A stretch of DNA of 64,000 nucleotides. Source: Muribaculaceae bacterium Isolate-002 (NCI) (GTDB lineage Bacteria; Bacteroidota; Bacteroidia; Bacteroidales; Muribaculaceae). Shown piece by piece: positions 7,143-17,531 of the stretch; position 1 is the stretch's first letter; every line of letters begins with the position of its first letter. The position numbers and the translations under genes are program-made. Below the pieces are notes generated by a model that was given only the letters and a program-made list of their open reading frames with translations, searched no databases and was not told where the DNA came from. Location of the stretch: positions 1 through 64,000 of the forward strand of contig SCEG01000010.1 of the NCBI GenBank assembly GCA_004102805.1. The letters run 5' to 3'.

Positions 7143-9617
7143 ATGAGTGAAGATTTGATAAAGATACTGGACGATGACACTCCGTTTCATAGCACTGGCG
7201 GAGGCGGAAACGACAATACTCCGGGAAAGGAGAGAGACAAGTATGGCAAGACACCGCGCAGGCGTAAGATAAACCGTATCGTGATAGCGACGATGTGGTC
7301 GGTGTTCGGTCTCATTACGGTGCTGTCGCTCGGATTTTTCCTGTTGTCTTACAATAATCTTATCGGCGATATGCCGGATATCGATGATCTGAAAAATCCT
7401 ATCGACCAATATGCCACGGTCATCTATTCGGCTGACGGCGAGGAGATGGGGCGTTTCTACAACAGCAACAGCAACCGAATGTATGCCGATTATGAGGATA
7501 TCGCGCCGTGCCTGATCGATGCGTTGATTGCCACGGAAGACTCCCGCTTTACGGAGCATTCGGGTGTTGATATCAGAGCGTTGCTGCGAGTAGTGTTCAA
7601 GACGGGCGTTGCCGGCGACAAGAGTTCGGGCGGCGGCTCGACCATCACACAGCAGCTCGCAAAGCTCCTTTATACCGACCGGCCGGCACGAAGCGCGTCG
7701 GCGCGTGCGCGTCAGAAGCTCGACGAGTGGGTGATGGCGGTCAAGCTGGAGCGCTTTTATTCGAAAGAGGAGATTATAAAGCTGTATCTCAATCAGTTCG
7801 ACTTTCTTTATAATGCCAAGGGCATACGTTCGGCCGCCAATATCTATTTCAGCAAGGAGGCCAAGGATCTTGAACTTCATGAGGCTGCGGTGCTCGTGGG
7901 TATGCTGAAGAATCCGTCGCTGTATAATCCGGTGCGCAGTCCCAATAAAGCCATGGCGCGCCGCAACACGGTGTTCGAGCAGATGGTTAAGGCTAAAAAA
8001 ATCACACAGGAGCAGGCCGATTCGCTCAAGCAACTTCCTTTGGGGCTGAAATTCCATCGCATTGACCACAAGACCGGTATAGCTCCGTATTTCCGTGAGG
8101 AGTTACGCAGAATAATGACGGCGAAGCTGCCGGTGCGATCGAATTATGCGGCGTGGGAGCAGCAGAAATTTGTCGATGACTCTATTGCGTGGGTCAATAA
8201 TCCGCTGTTTGGCTGGGTAGAGAAAAATCCGAAGCCCGACGGGTCGAAGTATAATCTTTATACCGACGGATTGCGCATATACACCACAATTGACTCCCGC
8301 ATGCAGAAATATGCCGAGGAGGCAGTGCATGACCACATGTCGGATTTGCAGCAGCGTTTCTTCAGGGAGAAGAAAGGGGTTAAAGGCGCGCCGTATACTA
8401 CCAACCGGTCGGAACTGTCGCAGTCGCAGCTTGACAAACTTATAGAGAAGGCGATGAAGGATACGGAGCGCATGCGCATACTCCGTCTCAATCATGCCAC
8501 ACAGGAGCAGATTGACAAGGAATTCAACACTCCGATACCGATGACGGTGTTCACCTACGACAATGACAAGGGGTATAAGGATACGATTATGTCGCCACGT
8601 GACTCGGTGCTCTATCACAAGCATATACTCCGCACCGGCTTTATGTCGATGGAGCCTGTGTCAGGACACGTGAAGGCTTACGTCGGCGGTCCGGATTTCA
8701 ATTTCTTCCAGTATGACATGGTGTCGACGGGTCGTCGTCAGGTGGGTTCGACAATCAAGCCGTTCCTTTATGCATACGCGATGGATGAGGGTTATACGCC
8801 GTGCGATGAGTTCCTTAACGAGCAGCCCACGATATATGACGAGGTGGGCCGTCCGTGGTCGCCGCGTAACTCCGGGTCGTCGCATGTCGGCGAGATGGTG
8901 ACGCTGCGCTGGGCTCTTACAAACTCCAACAACTGGATATCGGCGCGTCTTATGGCGGCGTTGAAGCCGGCCACTCTCGTGAGATATATGCATAATTTCG
9001 GCATCACGAACAAGATTGACCCTGTGCTTGCGCTGTGTCTCGGGCCGTGTGATGTGTCGGTGCGCGAGATGGTGGGAGCATATACGGCGTTTGCCAACAA
9101 GGGTCTGCATGTGGAGCCTATGTTTGTGACTGCCATAGCGGATTCAAACGGCAATGTGATCAGCGAGTTTCATTCAAAACAGAATCAGGTGCTTTCAGAA
9201 AAAGGATATTACAAGATATTGTCGATACTGCTTAATGTGGTCGACTCCGGTACAGGTAACCGTCTGCGCCGCGCTCCATATAATCTTACCGCGCAGATGG
9301 GAGGCAAGACCGGTACGACCAACTCCAATTCCGACGGCTGGTTTATGGCTTTCACGCCTGAGCTTGTGTCGGGAGTGTGGGTAGGCGGCGACGAGCGCTA
9401 TATCCACTTCAACACTATGGCTAACGGTCAGGGAGCATCGATGGCGCTTCCGATCTACGGCAAGTATATACGTAAGGTTTATGATGACCCGAAGCTGCCT
9501 TACAGTCAGTCGAGCCGTTTCTCGTTCCCTGACATGGATCTGTGCGAACGTGAGTATTATGGTGAATATGACGAGGAGGAGACTGTGGAGGAAAGTTTCG
9601 AAGGAGTTTTCGACTGA
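7143..9617 (+). CDS. Bifunctional penicillin-binding protein 1A
   Basis: Peptidoglycan synthase with both glycosyltransferase and transpeptidase activity, anchored in the inner membrane. The 824 residues comprise a cytoplasmic basic tail, one membrane helix (about 47-72), a GT51 domain with the catalytic EDSRF block (Glu132) and GGSTITQQLAK, and a class A transpeptidase domain with STIK (Ser536 nucleophile), SNN (LTNSNNW) and KTGTT (Lys722). The acidic C-terminal tail (DEEETVEESFEG) is a variable region. It stands alone between a -7 box and a strong terminator. Full length, all catalytic motifs intact; a target of beta-lactams. Confidence 0.95.
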   Translation: MSEDLIKILDDDTPFHSTGGGGNDNTPGKERDKYGKTPRRRKINRIVIATMWSVFGLITVLSLGFFLLSYNNLIGDMPDIDDLKNPIDQYATVIYSADGEEMGRFYNSNSNRMYADYEDIAPCLIDALIATEDSRFTEHSGVDIRALLRVVFKTGVAGDKSSGGGSTITQQLAKLLYTDRPARSASARARQKLDEWVMAVKLERFYSKEEIIKLYLNQFDFLYNAKGIRSAANIYFSKEAKDLELHEAAVLVGMLKNPSLYNPVRSPNKAMARRNTVFEQMVKAKKITQEQADSLKQLPLGLKFHRIDHKTGIAPYFREELRRIMTAKLPVRSNYAAWEQQKFVDDSIAWVNNPLFGWVEKNPKPDGSKYNLYTDGLRIYTTIDSRMQKYAEEAVHDHMSDLQQRFFREKKGVKGAPYTTNRSELSQSQLDKLIEKAMKDTERMRILRLNHATQEQIDKEFNTPIPMTVFTYDNDKGYKDTIMSPRDSVLYHKHILRTGFMSMEPVSGHVKAYVGGPDFNFFQYDMVSTGRRQVGSTIKPFLYAYAMDEGYTPCDEFLNEQPTIYDEVGRPWSPRNSGSSHVGEMVTLRWALTNSNNWISARLMAALKPATLVRYMHNFGITNKIDPVLALCLGPCDVSVREMVGAYTAFANKGLHVEPMFVTAIADSNGNVISEFHSKQNQVLSEKGYYKILSILLNVVDSGTGNRLRRAPYNLTAQMGGKTGTTNSNSDGWFMAFTPELVSGVWVGGDERYIHFNTMANGQGASMALPIYGKYIRKVYDDPKLPYSQSSRFSFPDMDLCEREYYGEYDEEETVEESFEGVFD

Positions 9618-9641
9618 TAACTGTCATTCAAGAGAATAATA

Positions 9642-9674
9642 AAAAGCGCAGACTGTCGGGTCTGCGCTTTTTTG
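9642..9674 (+). terminator. Terminator between PBP1A and the FAD oxidoreductase gene
   Basis: AAAAAGCGCAGAC (9642-9654) pairs perfectly with GTCTGCGCTTTTT (9661-9673), followed by one more T. The flanking A and T runs let it act in both directions for two converging genes. Confidence 0.9.
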
Positions 9675-9697
9675 TGTTTATAATGTGTGTGGGATGA

Positions 9698-11284
9698 TTA
9701 CTTGGATTCGTGATAATTGCCTTCGGTGTTGACTTGCCAGATGTTGTCTTTTGTGTCAACGCCGTTTATGATGTTGCCGACGCATTCCATGGCGGTGAGC
9801 ATGGAGTGATCCATGTTGTTGTAGCGGTGCTGTCCGTTGCGTCCGATGCAGTAGAGGTTGGGGATTGTGTCGAGGAAAGCGCGCACTTTGTCGAGACTGT
9901 AGTAGCTGCCGTGGTAGGCGGGATATGCCTTGCGGACTTTGATCTGAACGGAGTCCATGACACCTTCGGCTTTTATTATGCCGATATGCTCGAGTTCGGC
10001 TATCGCCATTTCGATGAATTTGTTCCGGGGCATCTGCCACAGGTCGTCGCCTTCGGTGCAGAAATATTCGAGGCCGATCCACACGGTGTTTTCGTAATCT
10101 TTCACCATGTAGGGCGACCAGTTGTTGAATATCTGGAGGCGACCGATGCGGACGTCGCGTTCCTGTATGTAGATCCATGTGTCGGGCACTCGGCCGGCGT
10201 AGGTGCGCAGTTTGGTCTCGTTGACAATCTGAAGCCTGTCGAGCAGAAGTCCGACGGTGATGAAGTCACGATATGGAAGGGTTGTGGCTGTTTCCATCAC
10301 TTCGGCGGGCACGTCTATGCCTTTGAGCGCGGGAATGAGTTCGGCGAGCGGCATTGTTGATATGAAGAAGTCGCACGCAACTGTGGTTACGTTGCCGTCG
10401 CAATCCGTGATGTCGACCGATACCACTCTGTTGCCGGGGCCGATATTGACCGACGTGACTTTTTTACCGGTGATTACGGCTTTGTGTCCGGCGAGAGTGT
10501 CGATGTCGCCGGCCACATATTCCCAGAGCTGACCGGGGCCGTATTTCGGATATACGAACTGCTCGATGAGTGATGTCTCCACTTTAGAGCTGTCGGAGCG
10601 GAAGGGTCGTGTCAGCATGTCTTTGAGTATGCCTGACAGCGACAGACCTTTGACTCTCTGCGAGCCCCAGTCGGCTCCGAGACGTGAGGGGTGGAGACCC
10701 CATACCTTTTCGGTGTAGTCTTCGAAAAACATCGAGTAGAGAGGCCGGCCAAACCGGTTGATATAGAAATCTTCGAGAGAATGCTCCTTGCGGCGGCGGA
10801 GTGTGGAACTGATATATCCGAAGCCTGCTTTGAGCGTGCGTCCGAAGCCCATGTTGGCGAATGTGCGCCATTTCAGTGATATGGGATAGTCGAAAAATTT
10901 GCGGAGATAGAATATGCGGCTGACTCGGTCGCGTGAGAGCATGACGCGGTCGTCATTGTCGGGATCCGGACCGTTGTCGGCGAGGGCTCTTTCTTTGCCG
11001 AGAATTCGGTCGTCGATTGCCGGCGCTCCCTGCATCGGTGTTATGTCGCGCCACCACTGCATGATGTTTTCGTCTTTGCTGAAGAAGCGGTGGCCTCCGA
11101 TATCGATCCGGTTGCCATTATGGTTGACGGTGCGTGATATGCCGCCGATTTCTTCCGATTGTTCATATACAACCGGAATTATGCGGCCTTTTGTACGTTT
11201 CAACAACTCGTAGGCTGCTGTGAGTCCTGCGGGTCCTGCTCCTGCTATTACGGCAATGCTGTTCGTTGGTGGTTTTGTCATCAT
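9698..11284 (-). CDS. FAD-dependent oxidoreductase (UDP-galactopyranose mutase/amine oxidase-like)
   Basis: A 528-residue flavoprotein. The N-terminus has a dinucleotide-binding motif ([17 protein letters not shown]), an Arg/Gly block ([23 protein letters not shown]) and a late FAD-contact segment ([25 protein letters not shown]). These are shared with proteins annotated as NAD(P)/FAD-dependent oxidoreductases related to UDP-galactopyranose mutase, often linked to glycan synthesis. The exact reaction cannot be assigned. Single gene; -7 box TATCTTTG on the coding strand at 11309-11316. Starts at 11284 or 11281 are both possible. Confidence 0.8.
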   Translation of the reverse strand: MMTKPPTNSIAVIAGAGPAGLTAAYELLKRTKGRIIPVVYEQSEEIGGISRTVNHNGNRIDIGGHRFFSKDENIMQWWRDITPMQGAPAIDDRILGKERALADNGPDPDNDDRVMLSRDRVSRIFYLRKFFDYPISLKWRTFANMGFGRTLKAGFGYISSTLRRRKEHSLEDFYINRFGRPLYSMFFEDYTEKVWGLHPSRLGADWGSQRVKGLSLSGILKDMLTRPFRSDSSKVETSLIEQFVYPKYGPGQLWEYVAGDIDTLAGHKAVITGKKVTSVNIGPGNRVVSVDITDCDGNVTTVACDFFISTMPLAELIPALKGIDVPAEVMETATTLPYRDFITVGLLLDRLQIVNETKLRTYAGRVPDTWIYIQERDVRIGRLQIFNNWSPYMVKDYENTVWIGLEYFCTEGDDLWQMPRNKFIEMAIAELEHIGIIKAEGVMDSVQIKVRKAYPAYHGSYYSLDKVRAFLDTIPNLYCIGRNGQHRYNNMDHSMLTAMECVGNIINGVDTKDNIWQVNTEGNYHESK

Positions 11285-11668
11285 ATTGTTGTCCGCGACA
11301 TTATATCACAAAGATAACAAAAAAATAATGATAAACTGACAATTGCATGCGGTATGCCCGGGCGGTATGAGCCGCGGTGACGGCGCGATTGTGCGAAATG
11401 TTAAAAATGGAGGGTGGCATGAGTTGTGTCAATGTGTTGATTTGTAGTTGTTTTGCGGGTTATATCGGGCGGAGGTAATGCTTTTTGCGGCACTGTTAAA
11501 GCAAAAATAAAAAATGTTATCGAACATTATTTTCAGGCGCAATGTTATAATTCCAAACCCGAAAATAACCGAGGAAAACCCAACGAAATGATATATGAAG
11601 TGTGTTTCGTCCTCAACTAATAATTTTTATGAGATAGAATTAATTTACACGAATTAAAATTTACTAAA
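11285..11668. other. Intergenic region before the OmpA-type porin gene
   Basis: 384 bases between divergent genes. It holds CAAAGATA at 11309-11316 (-7 box for the minus-strand oxidoreductase). For the strongly biased OmpA gene on the plus strand I find no perfect TAnnTTTG box. The octamer AATGTTAT occurs at 11513-11520 and 11551-11558, the first within a small AATGTT/AACATT hairpin. No gene-like frame seen. Confidence 0.5.
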
Positions 11669-12886
11669 ATGAAAAAGAATCTACTTTTAGTCATGGCAGG
11701 TCTGGGTTGCTTAGGATTTGCAACCAATAGCGCCAATGCACAGGATGCAGTCGTAGTAGAGGAAGAAAGTGTGTATGCGGTTCCCGCTGACGATGTCGAT
11801 TGCAAAGACAATTATTATTCTACCTGGCACGACAATTGGTTCATTCAGCTCGGTGCCGGTGTAAATGTTCCTTTTGTTGAATATGCGAAAGAGAACGGTG
11901 ATCCGAAACACCATTTCACAGCTACTTACAATCTCGGTTTCGGCAAATGGATGTCTCCTTACTTAGGATGGAGAATCTCGATGTACTACGGTTCAATCCA
12001 CTGGGACAACGTGGTGTTCTCTAAAGCCAAAATGGCAAACGCCAACTTTGACCTTATGTGGGATATGTGTAACTCAATCGCCGGTGCAAATCCCAAACGT
12101 CCGGTATCAATCGTGCCTTTCGTAGGTCTCGGCGGAACCTTCACATGGGATTTCAAGGCCGACAAGTCAGTCATCTATAAAGAGGGCATGCGACTGAAAC
12201 ACAATGCATGGACACTTCCTGTATCGGCCGGTATCCAGCTCCGCTTCCGTCTGTGTGACTACGTAGACTTCTTCCTTGAAGGCCGTGCGTCATTCTACGG
12301 CGACAACTTCAACCTTGCAGCTTTCGGCGATCCCGTTGACGTTGACATCACAGCCATCGGCGGTTTCAATATCAATATCGGCGGATCTAACTTCAAGACC
12401 TACAATCCCTGTAAGGATCAGGCCTACATCAATTCGCTCAACGGTCAGATCAACTCACTCCGCGGTGACCTCGCTGCCACATCAACAGCGCTTGCAGCCG
12501 CAGAAGCACAGCTTCCCTGCCCCGAGGCACAAGTTGTCGAGTCACAGACTATCGTAAACGGTCCGCTGTTGACTACCGTACGCTTCACTATCAATTCAGC
12601 CAAGGTGTCAGACGAGGAAATGGTCAATGTCTACAACGTGGCAGAATATCTCAAGGCCAATCCGACTGTCAATGTAATCATCTGCGGCTATGCTGACAAG
12701 GACACCGGCACCGCATCCTACAACATGGATCTCTCACAGCGCCGCGCACAGGCAGTGTATGACCTGCTCACCAAGACCTACGGCATTGACAAGGCTCGTC
12801 TTTCAATGCAGGCAGAAGGCAGCGACACTCAGGTCTACAAGTCGAATGACTGGAACCGTATCGTAATCTTTGTTCCCGCTGAATAA
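11669..12886 (+). CDS. OmpA-type outer membrane protein, probably abundant
   Basis: A 405-residue outer membrane protein. A signal peptide (cleavage after about residue 24, ANA/QD) precedes a beta-barrel region (about 50-245, alternating amphipathic strands such as FIQLGAGVNVPF). A short helical linker (SLNGQINSLRGDLAATSTAL) is followed by an OmpA C-terminal peptidoglycan-binding domain (about 290-400, ICGYADKDTGT, LSQRRAQAVYDLL). Codon use shifts toward C-ending codons relative to neighbours, as expected for a highly expressed gene. Likely function: structural link between outer membrane and cell wall. Followed by a 14-bp hairpin. Confidence 0.9.
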   Translation: MKKNLLLVMAGLGCLGFATNSANAQDAVVVEEESVYAVPADDVDCKDNYYSTWHDNWFIQLGAGVNVPFVEYAKENGDPKHHFTATYNLGFGKWMSPYLGWRISMYYGSIHWDNVVFSKAKMANANFDLMWDMCNSIAGANPKRPVSIVPFVGLGGTFTWDFKADKSVIYKEGMRLKHNAWTLPVSAGIQLRFRLCDYVDFFLEGRASFYGDNFNLAAFGDPVDVDITAIGGFNINIGGSNFKTYNPCKDQAYINSLNGQINSLRGDLAATSTALAAAEAQLPCPEAQVVESQTIVNGPLLTTVRFTINSAKVSDEEMVNVYNVAEYLKANPTVNVIICGYADKDTGTASYNMDLSQRRAQAVYDLLTKTYGIDKARLSMQAEGSDTQVYKSNDWNRIVIFVPAE

Positions 12887-12924
12887 GCAGTAGAAAAATA
12901 AAGATTTCACAATCAAATAAAAGC

Positions 12925-12958
12925 AATCCCCCCGGAAGTCATGGCTTCCGGGGGGATT
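12925..12958. terminator. Hairpin after the OmpA-type gene
   Basis: A perfect 14-bp stem (12925-12938 with 12945-12958) over a 6-base loop. The T tract is short, but position between converging genes supports a terminator. Confidence 0.7.
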
Positions 12959-12993
12959 TGTCGTAGTTATAGTGCGCTTTGGTGCGCAGTGTT

Positions 12994-15900
12994 TTATTTC
13001 ACTGTGATTTTGTCGGCGCGGTTGCCTTTGACACGGATATATACGCCGGGAGTGAGTGCGGAGCCGTCGACTCGCATGCCCTGCATGTTGTACCATACGG
13101 CAGGCGCGTCGGTTTCAGATGCGATTTCATCTATGCCTGATTGTGTCAATTCGATGGTGGCGACGTTGCTCTGTGCCACTGCGCCGTGGTTGTAGACCGG
13201 CACTACGGTGTAGCTGAATTCATAGTCTCCGTCGGGATATTCCGATGACAGGGGGGAGTCGGTGTAGACTACGCCGTCATGGAGCTCGGTGGTGACGGGT
13301 TCGCCGTTACGGAAGATGTGGTAGCCGAGTATGGCCAGGTCGTCGGGCTGAGACGGAGCTGCTTCGTATGTCACGTCGTCGATGAAGAGAGCCAGGGTGT
13401 CGTAAGTGTTGTGTCGTATCGCGAAATATTTTGCTCCGGCAGGGAGTGTGACTGTAAACTGGGTCCATTCTTCGGGAACGATGCCATCGCTGGTGAAGCC
13501 GGTGACAGAGTCAATCCTGTCGGTGAAACTCGAGGGGGCGTTGTCGGTGGTTGAACAGTAAATCTCGAATGTCTCGGGCCAGGCGACGGTATAGCCTTTT
13601 GCCATGAAGGTGACTGTCTGGGCATTGCCCGATAGCTCGGGTGATATAAGCCAGTTGTCGTTGTCAGCGCTCTGAGAGCTTGGTGCCAGCATGAAGCGCT
13701 GTCCGCTGTATGCCTCAGCGTCGGCGGCATATTGTGCGGGGATGTTGGCTGTGATATTGTCGAAGAGCTGGAATGCGATAGGCTGAGTCTGGAAGGGATT
13801 GTATAGCTCGCGGAAGATGTTGTAGGTCTTGTTTCCGTCGCCGTCATAGACAGTCCATGCTCCGGCTCCGCTTATCGACATGGGGGTGTATTGCTCGCTT
13901 TCGAAATCTTCGGTTACTGTAGCCGGGAGAGCTTCTCCGATTTCGGGATGGCTCCATGTGAGAATTACGTCAGAACCGTCGATAGAGGCCTTAAGGTCAT
14001 TTACTGTGGCAAAGTTGGCACGGTTGACCGTAACGTTGGCAGAAGCCTTGTTGTCGGCAGGCACGGCGTCGCCGGCAAGCTCGATGTTCAGCGTTATCTC
14101 AAGCGCTTCGGGAGCGTTGAACGGCACGTTGTGTGACAGTGTCACGTCGGCAAACGCGTTGGGCGCGATTTCCGCGAGTGTTTCGGTTGATATGGTCTTG
14201 CCGTCGGCAGTCCATACGGCAACGGGTGAAGCGGCAGTGGTGCCGAGGTTTTCGATATGAGCGGTGAAGCTGATGCTGTCGCCGGGCTTTGCTTTTTGTG
14301 TGCCTTCGAAGGTGACGATGCGCACGTCGGTCTCGTCGAGGTTGCGGATGCGGATGTTGTCGACCGGTATGCTCCACATGTGCTCGTCGTCGTTGTGGGC
14401 GGCTACGAAGCGCAGTTCGAACATCACTGCGCCCATCGGTTTGAATGTGTCAAGGGGTATGCGGGCCTGAGTCCAGTCGTCGGTGGGGTTTTCCTTGAGG
14501 TCGATTGATGAGATTTGGTTCATCTCGTCGATTTCATGACCGGCATACACCTCGATGATGCTGCCTTGCCCCTGATACCAGAATTCGAGCACGGGGCTTG
14601 AGGCCTTGGATATATCGGCGCGTGTCGATATGAGTCCGTAGGCCACATCTTTGTCAATCGGCATCCAGAAGTAGAAGCCGCCGTCACCGTCGTGAGAGGC
14701 GAGAGGCCGGAGGCCGTCGGGGTCATCGGGGTCGACGAGCGATGCGAAATAATCGTCGGTGATGGTGCCGTATTGCATGTTGCCTTTCACGACCGAGTTG
14801 CCGAGCCACATATCTTCAAAATAGCCCTGTCCGAACGATTCGGTTTTGGGAAGAGCGTCGGGTGTGCCGGCAGTTATGATGTTGGATACGCCGTCGAGCG
14901 AATACAGTTCGCCGAATCCGGCTGTCACCTGATAGGCGTAGAAGTCCTGACCTTCGGTGTCGTTGTATCCGAGGGTGCAAGAGGTGGCCTGTGTGGTGCC
15001 GATGGCTTCATCGTAATATGTGCCGAAAGCGTCGAAAATATAGTAAGTGACCTGTGTGGGGTCGACATATCCGCCGTGCTCGCCGATTTCAGGCACGGCG
15101 TCCCAGCTGAGTGTGGCTGTCGTGTAGTCGGGGTTGACAGAGAGTCTTACGTTTTCAGGCGCAAGAGGTGTGTCAATACCGCACCAGATGGATTTATATT
15201 CGACCATTTCTCCGGCAACGTCGCCCAGATAGGCTACGCCTGAGAAGCGGTTGTTGATGCCTTGGTACATTTCGACATCGTTGATTGTGATGACCTGTCC
15301 GGGAGTGACATCCTCATAGACGAATTTGTCGACACCCCAGCGTGAGGTGATTTCAACTTTTGTTATTTCTGTAAGAGCTTCGCCGGATTTGGTGTGGGTC
15401 GGGGCGGTGTATTGAATCGTGGCTTTGAGTTCGCCTTTGGGGGCGAGAGTCCATGACAGTTGTCCTGCGGCAGGCGGGTCGACGACGACGGGTGGCTCGA
15501 CATGGCCTGCGCGCATGCCGACATTGGCGAGTTTGAGAGTGCCTTTCATTGCCTTTGTTGTGGTGCAATGAAATCCGAGGTAGTAGTAGCCCTCTTCTGT
15601 AATGTTACAGTTGTGCTCGTATTTTGTCAAGTTTTTTTCAGTATACTGAGTGGCGGGGCATATAACGGAGGTTGCCGCCTCAACGGTCGGTGCGGTGCCG
15701 AGGGCGACATTCATCTCGACGGCTGTCGCTCCGCTGCCCATCATGCCTACCTCAAACGATACCACATATTCGCCGGGAACCAGATGTATTGGCACGGTGA
15801 ACAGCCAGTCGTCGTTTTGATCGATATTGTCGGCGTTGGGCACCATGCAGGCAGCATAGCCGCTGACAGTGCCGTATTGCCATTTGCGGTTATCGTCATT

Positions 15901-16164
15901 GACGTTGATATTTGTGTAATTCTTTACTTCAGTCCCTGCTTTGCCGAGATCGTGGGTGAAAGGGACCTCTACTGCGTTTTCCGGAGCTTCGGCGGCCACG
16001 CGTGCCGCTTTAAGCGGTTGTGTGCGGGCTGTGACGGCGTGGTGCTGTCGGTTGATTTCCTTGAGTCCGCCTTGAGTCCGTGATGCGAAACGGATGTCGG
16101 GGTTGGCTGCGCCGGCAATCAGAGAGCCTGCTACTGCCATTGTCAATAGTAGAGATTTCTTCAT
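12994..16164 (-). CDS. Large secreted multidomain protein (choice-of-anchor J / cleaved-adhesin type)
   Basis: A 1056-residue exported protein with a signal peptide (MKKSLLLTMAVAGSLIAGAA). Long beta-rich repeats include segments like fibronectin III (ENVRLSVNPDYTTATLSWDAVP) and two or more jelly-roll units of the cleaved-adhesin/choice-of-anchor J kind (WTVYDGDGNKTYNIF...LISPELSG...FAIRHNTYDTLALFIDDVTYE). The C-terminus (WYNMQGMRVDG...TPGVYIRVKGNRADKITVK) is the short tail often found on secreted Bacteroidales proteins and is shared with the protein at 19792-21540. Likely cell-surface or extracellular, binding carbohydrate or peptide; no catalytic motif seen. Own promoter at 16249-16279. Confidence 0.8.
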   Translation of the reverse strand: MKKSLLLTMAVAGSLIAGAANPDIRFASRTQGGLKEINRQHHAVTARTQPLKAARVAAEAPENAVEVPFTHDLGKAGTEVKNYTNINVNDDNRKWQYGTVSGYAACMVPNADNIDQNDDWLFTVPIHLVPGEYVVSFEVGMMGSGATAVEMNVALGTAPTVEAATSVICPATQYTEKNLTKYEHNCNITEEGYYYLGFHCTTTKAMKGTLKLANVGMRAGHVEPPVVVDPPAAGQLSWTLAPKGELKATIQYTAPTHTKSGEALTEITKVEITSRWGVDKFVYEDVTPGQVITINDVEMYQGINNRFSGVAYLGDVAGEMVEYKSIWCGIDTPLAPENVRLSVNPDYTTATLSWDAVPEIGEHGGYVDPTQVTYYIFDAFGTYYDEAIGTTQATSCTLGYNDTEGQDFYAYQVTAGFGELYSLDGVSNIITAGTPDALPKTESFGQGYFEDMWLGNSVVKGNMQYGTITDDYFASLVDPDDPDGLRPLASHDGDGGFYFWMPIDKDVAYGLISTRADISKASSPVLEFWYQGQGSIIEVYAGHEIDEMNQISSIDLKENPTDDWTQARIPLDTFKPMGAVMFELRFVAAHNDDEHMWSIPVDNIRIRNLDETDVRIVTFEGTQKAKPGDSISFTAHIENLGTTAASPVAVWTADGKTISTETLAEIAPNAFADVTLSHNVPFNAPEALEITLNIELAGDAVPADNKASANVTVNRANFATVNDLKASIDGSDVILTWSHPEIGEALPATVTEDFESEQYTPMSISGAGAWTVYDGDGNKTYNIFRELYNPFQTQPIAFQLFDNITANIPAQYAADAEAYSGQRFMLAPSSQSADNDNWLISPELSGNAQTVTFMAKGYTVAWPETFEIYCSTTDNAPSSFTDRIDSVTGFTSDGIVPEEWTQFTVTLPAGAKYFAIRHNTYDTLALFIDDVTYEAAPSQPDDLAILGYHIFRNGEPVTTELHDGVVYTDSPLSSEYPDGDYEFSYTVVPVYNHGAVAQSNVATIELTQSGIDEIASETDAPAVWYNMQGMRVDGSALTPGVYIRVKGNRADKITVK

Positions 16165-16248
16165 AAATGTGGATATTGATGGTTAAGTGCGGACATTGAC
16201 AGAGGTTTCAATGTCGCGATTGGTTGAAACGTCAGTAGTGGTATATCG

Positions 16249-16279
16249 CAAAATTATTCAAAATTTTAAATAAATCAAA
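16249..16279 (-). promoter_or_regulatory. Promoter of the large secreted protein gene
   Basis: On the coding strand TTTG (16279-16276), a 19-base spacer and TAATTTTG (16256-16249). The 5' leader contains an 8-bp hairpin, GACATTGA (16192-16199) with TCAATGTC (16208-16215), near the start codon. Confidence 0.75.
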
Positions 16280-16364
16280 CATTTTGATTTGTTTTTATGC
16301 GTAAAATTGTCATTTGGGTGTGTATATGTGGATTTTATGCGTTTTGTGTATGTATTATAAAGAG

Positions 16365-16400
16365 AAAAGAGCCTTGCGATAGATTTCGCAAGGCTCTTTT
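16365..16400 (-). terminator. Terminator of the rplM-rpsI-rpsB-tsf unit
   Basis: A perfect 15-bp stem (16365-16379 with 16386-16400) whose arms end in AAAA and TTTT, 27 bases downstream of the tsf stop. Confidence 0.9.
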
Positions 16401-16426
16401 GGTGGTATATGACCGCGTGGTGCGGA

Positions 16427-17419
16427 TTAGTCCTGATTGAGGTTTACGCGTTTGAATGCTGTTGCTACGAGACCTTTGGCGGTGCTTTCGAGGTATTGTG
16501 CGATAGTCATTTTGGCGTCGTTGATGAATTCCTGATCCATGAGGCAAGATTCTTTGCAGAATTTGTTGACGCGGCCGATTGCGATGTTTTCAATCATAGC
16601 CTCGGGGAGGTTGGCGCGTTTCTGCTCTGAAACCTCTGCCATGATGGCGCGGCCTTTGGCAGCCTCTTCTTCGGTGATCCAGCCTTTCGACATGTTTGAT
16701 TCGATGTGGTCTTCGCTGTCGAAGTGGTTGGGGTTGAGACCTGCTTTCTTGAGGGCGGCCTCTACGGCTTTGCGAACCTGCTCGTCTTTTGTCTTTTCGA
16801 TAGCGATGGCTTTTTCTGACTCGAGAACGGAAGCGGGGATGCTGTCGCGGTCAACTGCGAGGGGGTTCATCGAAGCGACCTGCATGGCGACGTTGCGGCC
16901 TGCCTGGTAGTCGACGTTCTCGAGGTTGAAACCTACGATAGTTGCGAGTTTGTTGCCGAAGTGGGTATAAGAAGTAGTAGAGGGAGCTACGATTACTTCA
17001 TAGGCTGAGATTTCGGTCTTTTCGCCGGTTTTGCCGGTTTCCTCAACAACGAGGTCGGCAACTGTGCGGCCGTCGATTTCGAGAGCTTTGAGGGCTTCGA
17101 GGTCGGCAACGCGGTTGGCGATAGCTGCGTCAAGAATTTTGTTGGTGAGTTCGACGAAACCTGCGTTTTTGGCAACGAAGTCAGTTTCGCAGTTGAGGGC
17201 GAGGATAGCGGCGAAGTCACCTTCGTTTTTAGCTATCACGCAACCTTCGGCTGCCTGACGGTCTTCGCGTTTTGCGGCTACAGCCTGTCCTTTTTTGCGG
17301 AGGATTTCCACTGCTGCCTCGATGTCGCCGTCGGTTTCGGCGAGGGCTTTTTTGCAATCCATCAAGCCGGCGCTTGTGAGTGCGCGGAGCTTGGTGATTT
17401 CAGCCATTGTTACTGCCAT
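16427..17419 (-). CDS. tsf: Elongation factor Ts
   Basis: Guanine-nucleotide exchange factor for EF-Tu in translation. 330 residues. The N-terminal UBA-like module (ITKLRALTSAGLMDCKKALAETDGDIEAAVEILR) carries the TGAG-type motif used to contact EF-Tu, and two core subdomains follow (NCETDFVAKNAGF, VAMQVASMNPLAV). Last gene downstream of rpsB, as in most bacteria. An internal Met at codon 5 (17407) may be the true start. Codon use is strongly biased, as for a highly expressed gene. Confidence 0.96.
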   Translation of the reverse strand: MAVTMAEITKLRALTSAGLMDCKKALAETDGDIEAAVEILRKKGQAVAAKREDRQAAEGCVIAKNEGDFAAILALNCETDFVAKNAGFVELTNKILDAAIANRVADLEALKALEIDGRTVADLVVEETGKTGEKTEISAYEVIVAPSTTSYTHFGNKLATIVGFNLENVDYQAGRNVAMQVASMNPLAVDRDSIPASVLESEKAIAIEKTKDEQVRKAVEAALKKAGLNPNHFDSEDHIESNMSKGWITEEEAAKGRAIMAEVSEQKRANLPEAMIENIAIGRVNKFCKESCLMDQEFINDAKMTIAQYLESTAKGLVATAFKRVNLNQD

Positions 17420-17460
17420 AATATTCTGATATTAAAGAAGTGTTTTTAAAAGATGGTGTT

Positions 17461-17505
17461 TAAAAAATATAGACCGACAATCAAAAGACTTGAGTGCCGG
17501 TCTAT
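17461..17505 (-). terminator. Terminator-like hairpin between rpsB and tsf
   Basis: On the coding strand ATAGACCG (17505-17498) pairs with CGGTCTAT (17476-17469), followed by ATTTTTTA. It lies in the 112-base rpsB-tsf gap, so it may reduce read-through into tsf. An S2/EF-Ts intergenic terminator is known in E. coli; the function here is inferred. Confidence 0.65.
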
Positions 17506-17531
17506 TGTAGATGAATATACCGGGTAGGATA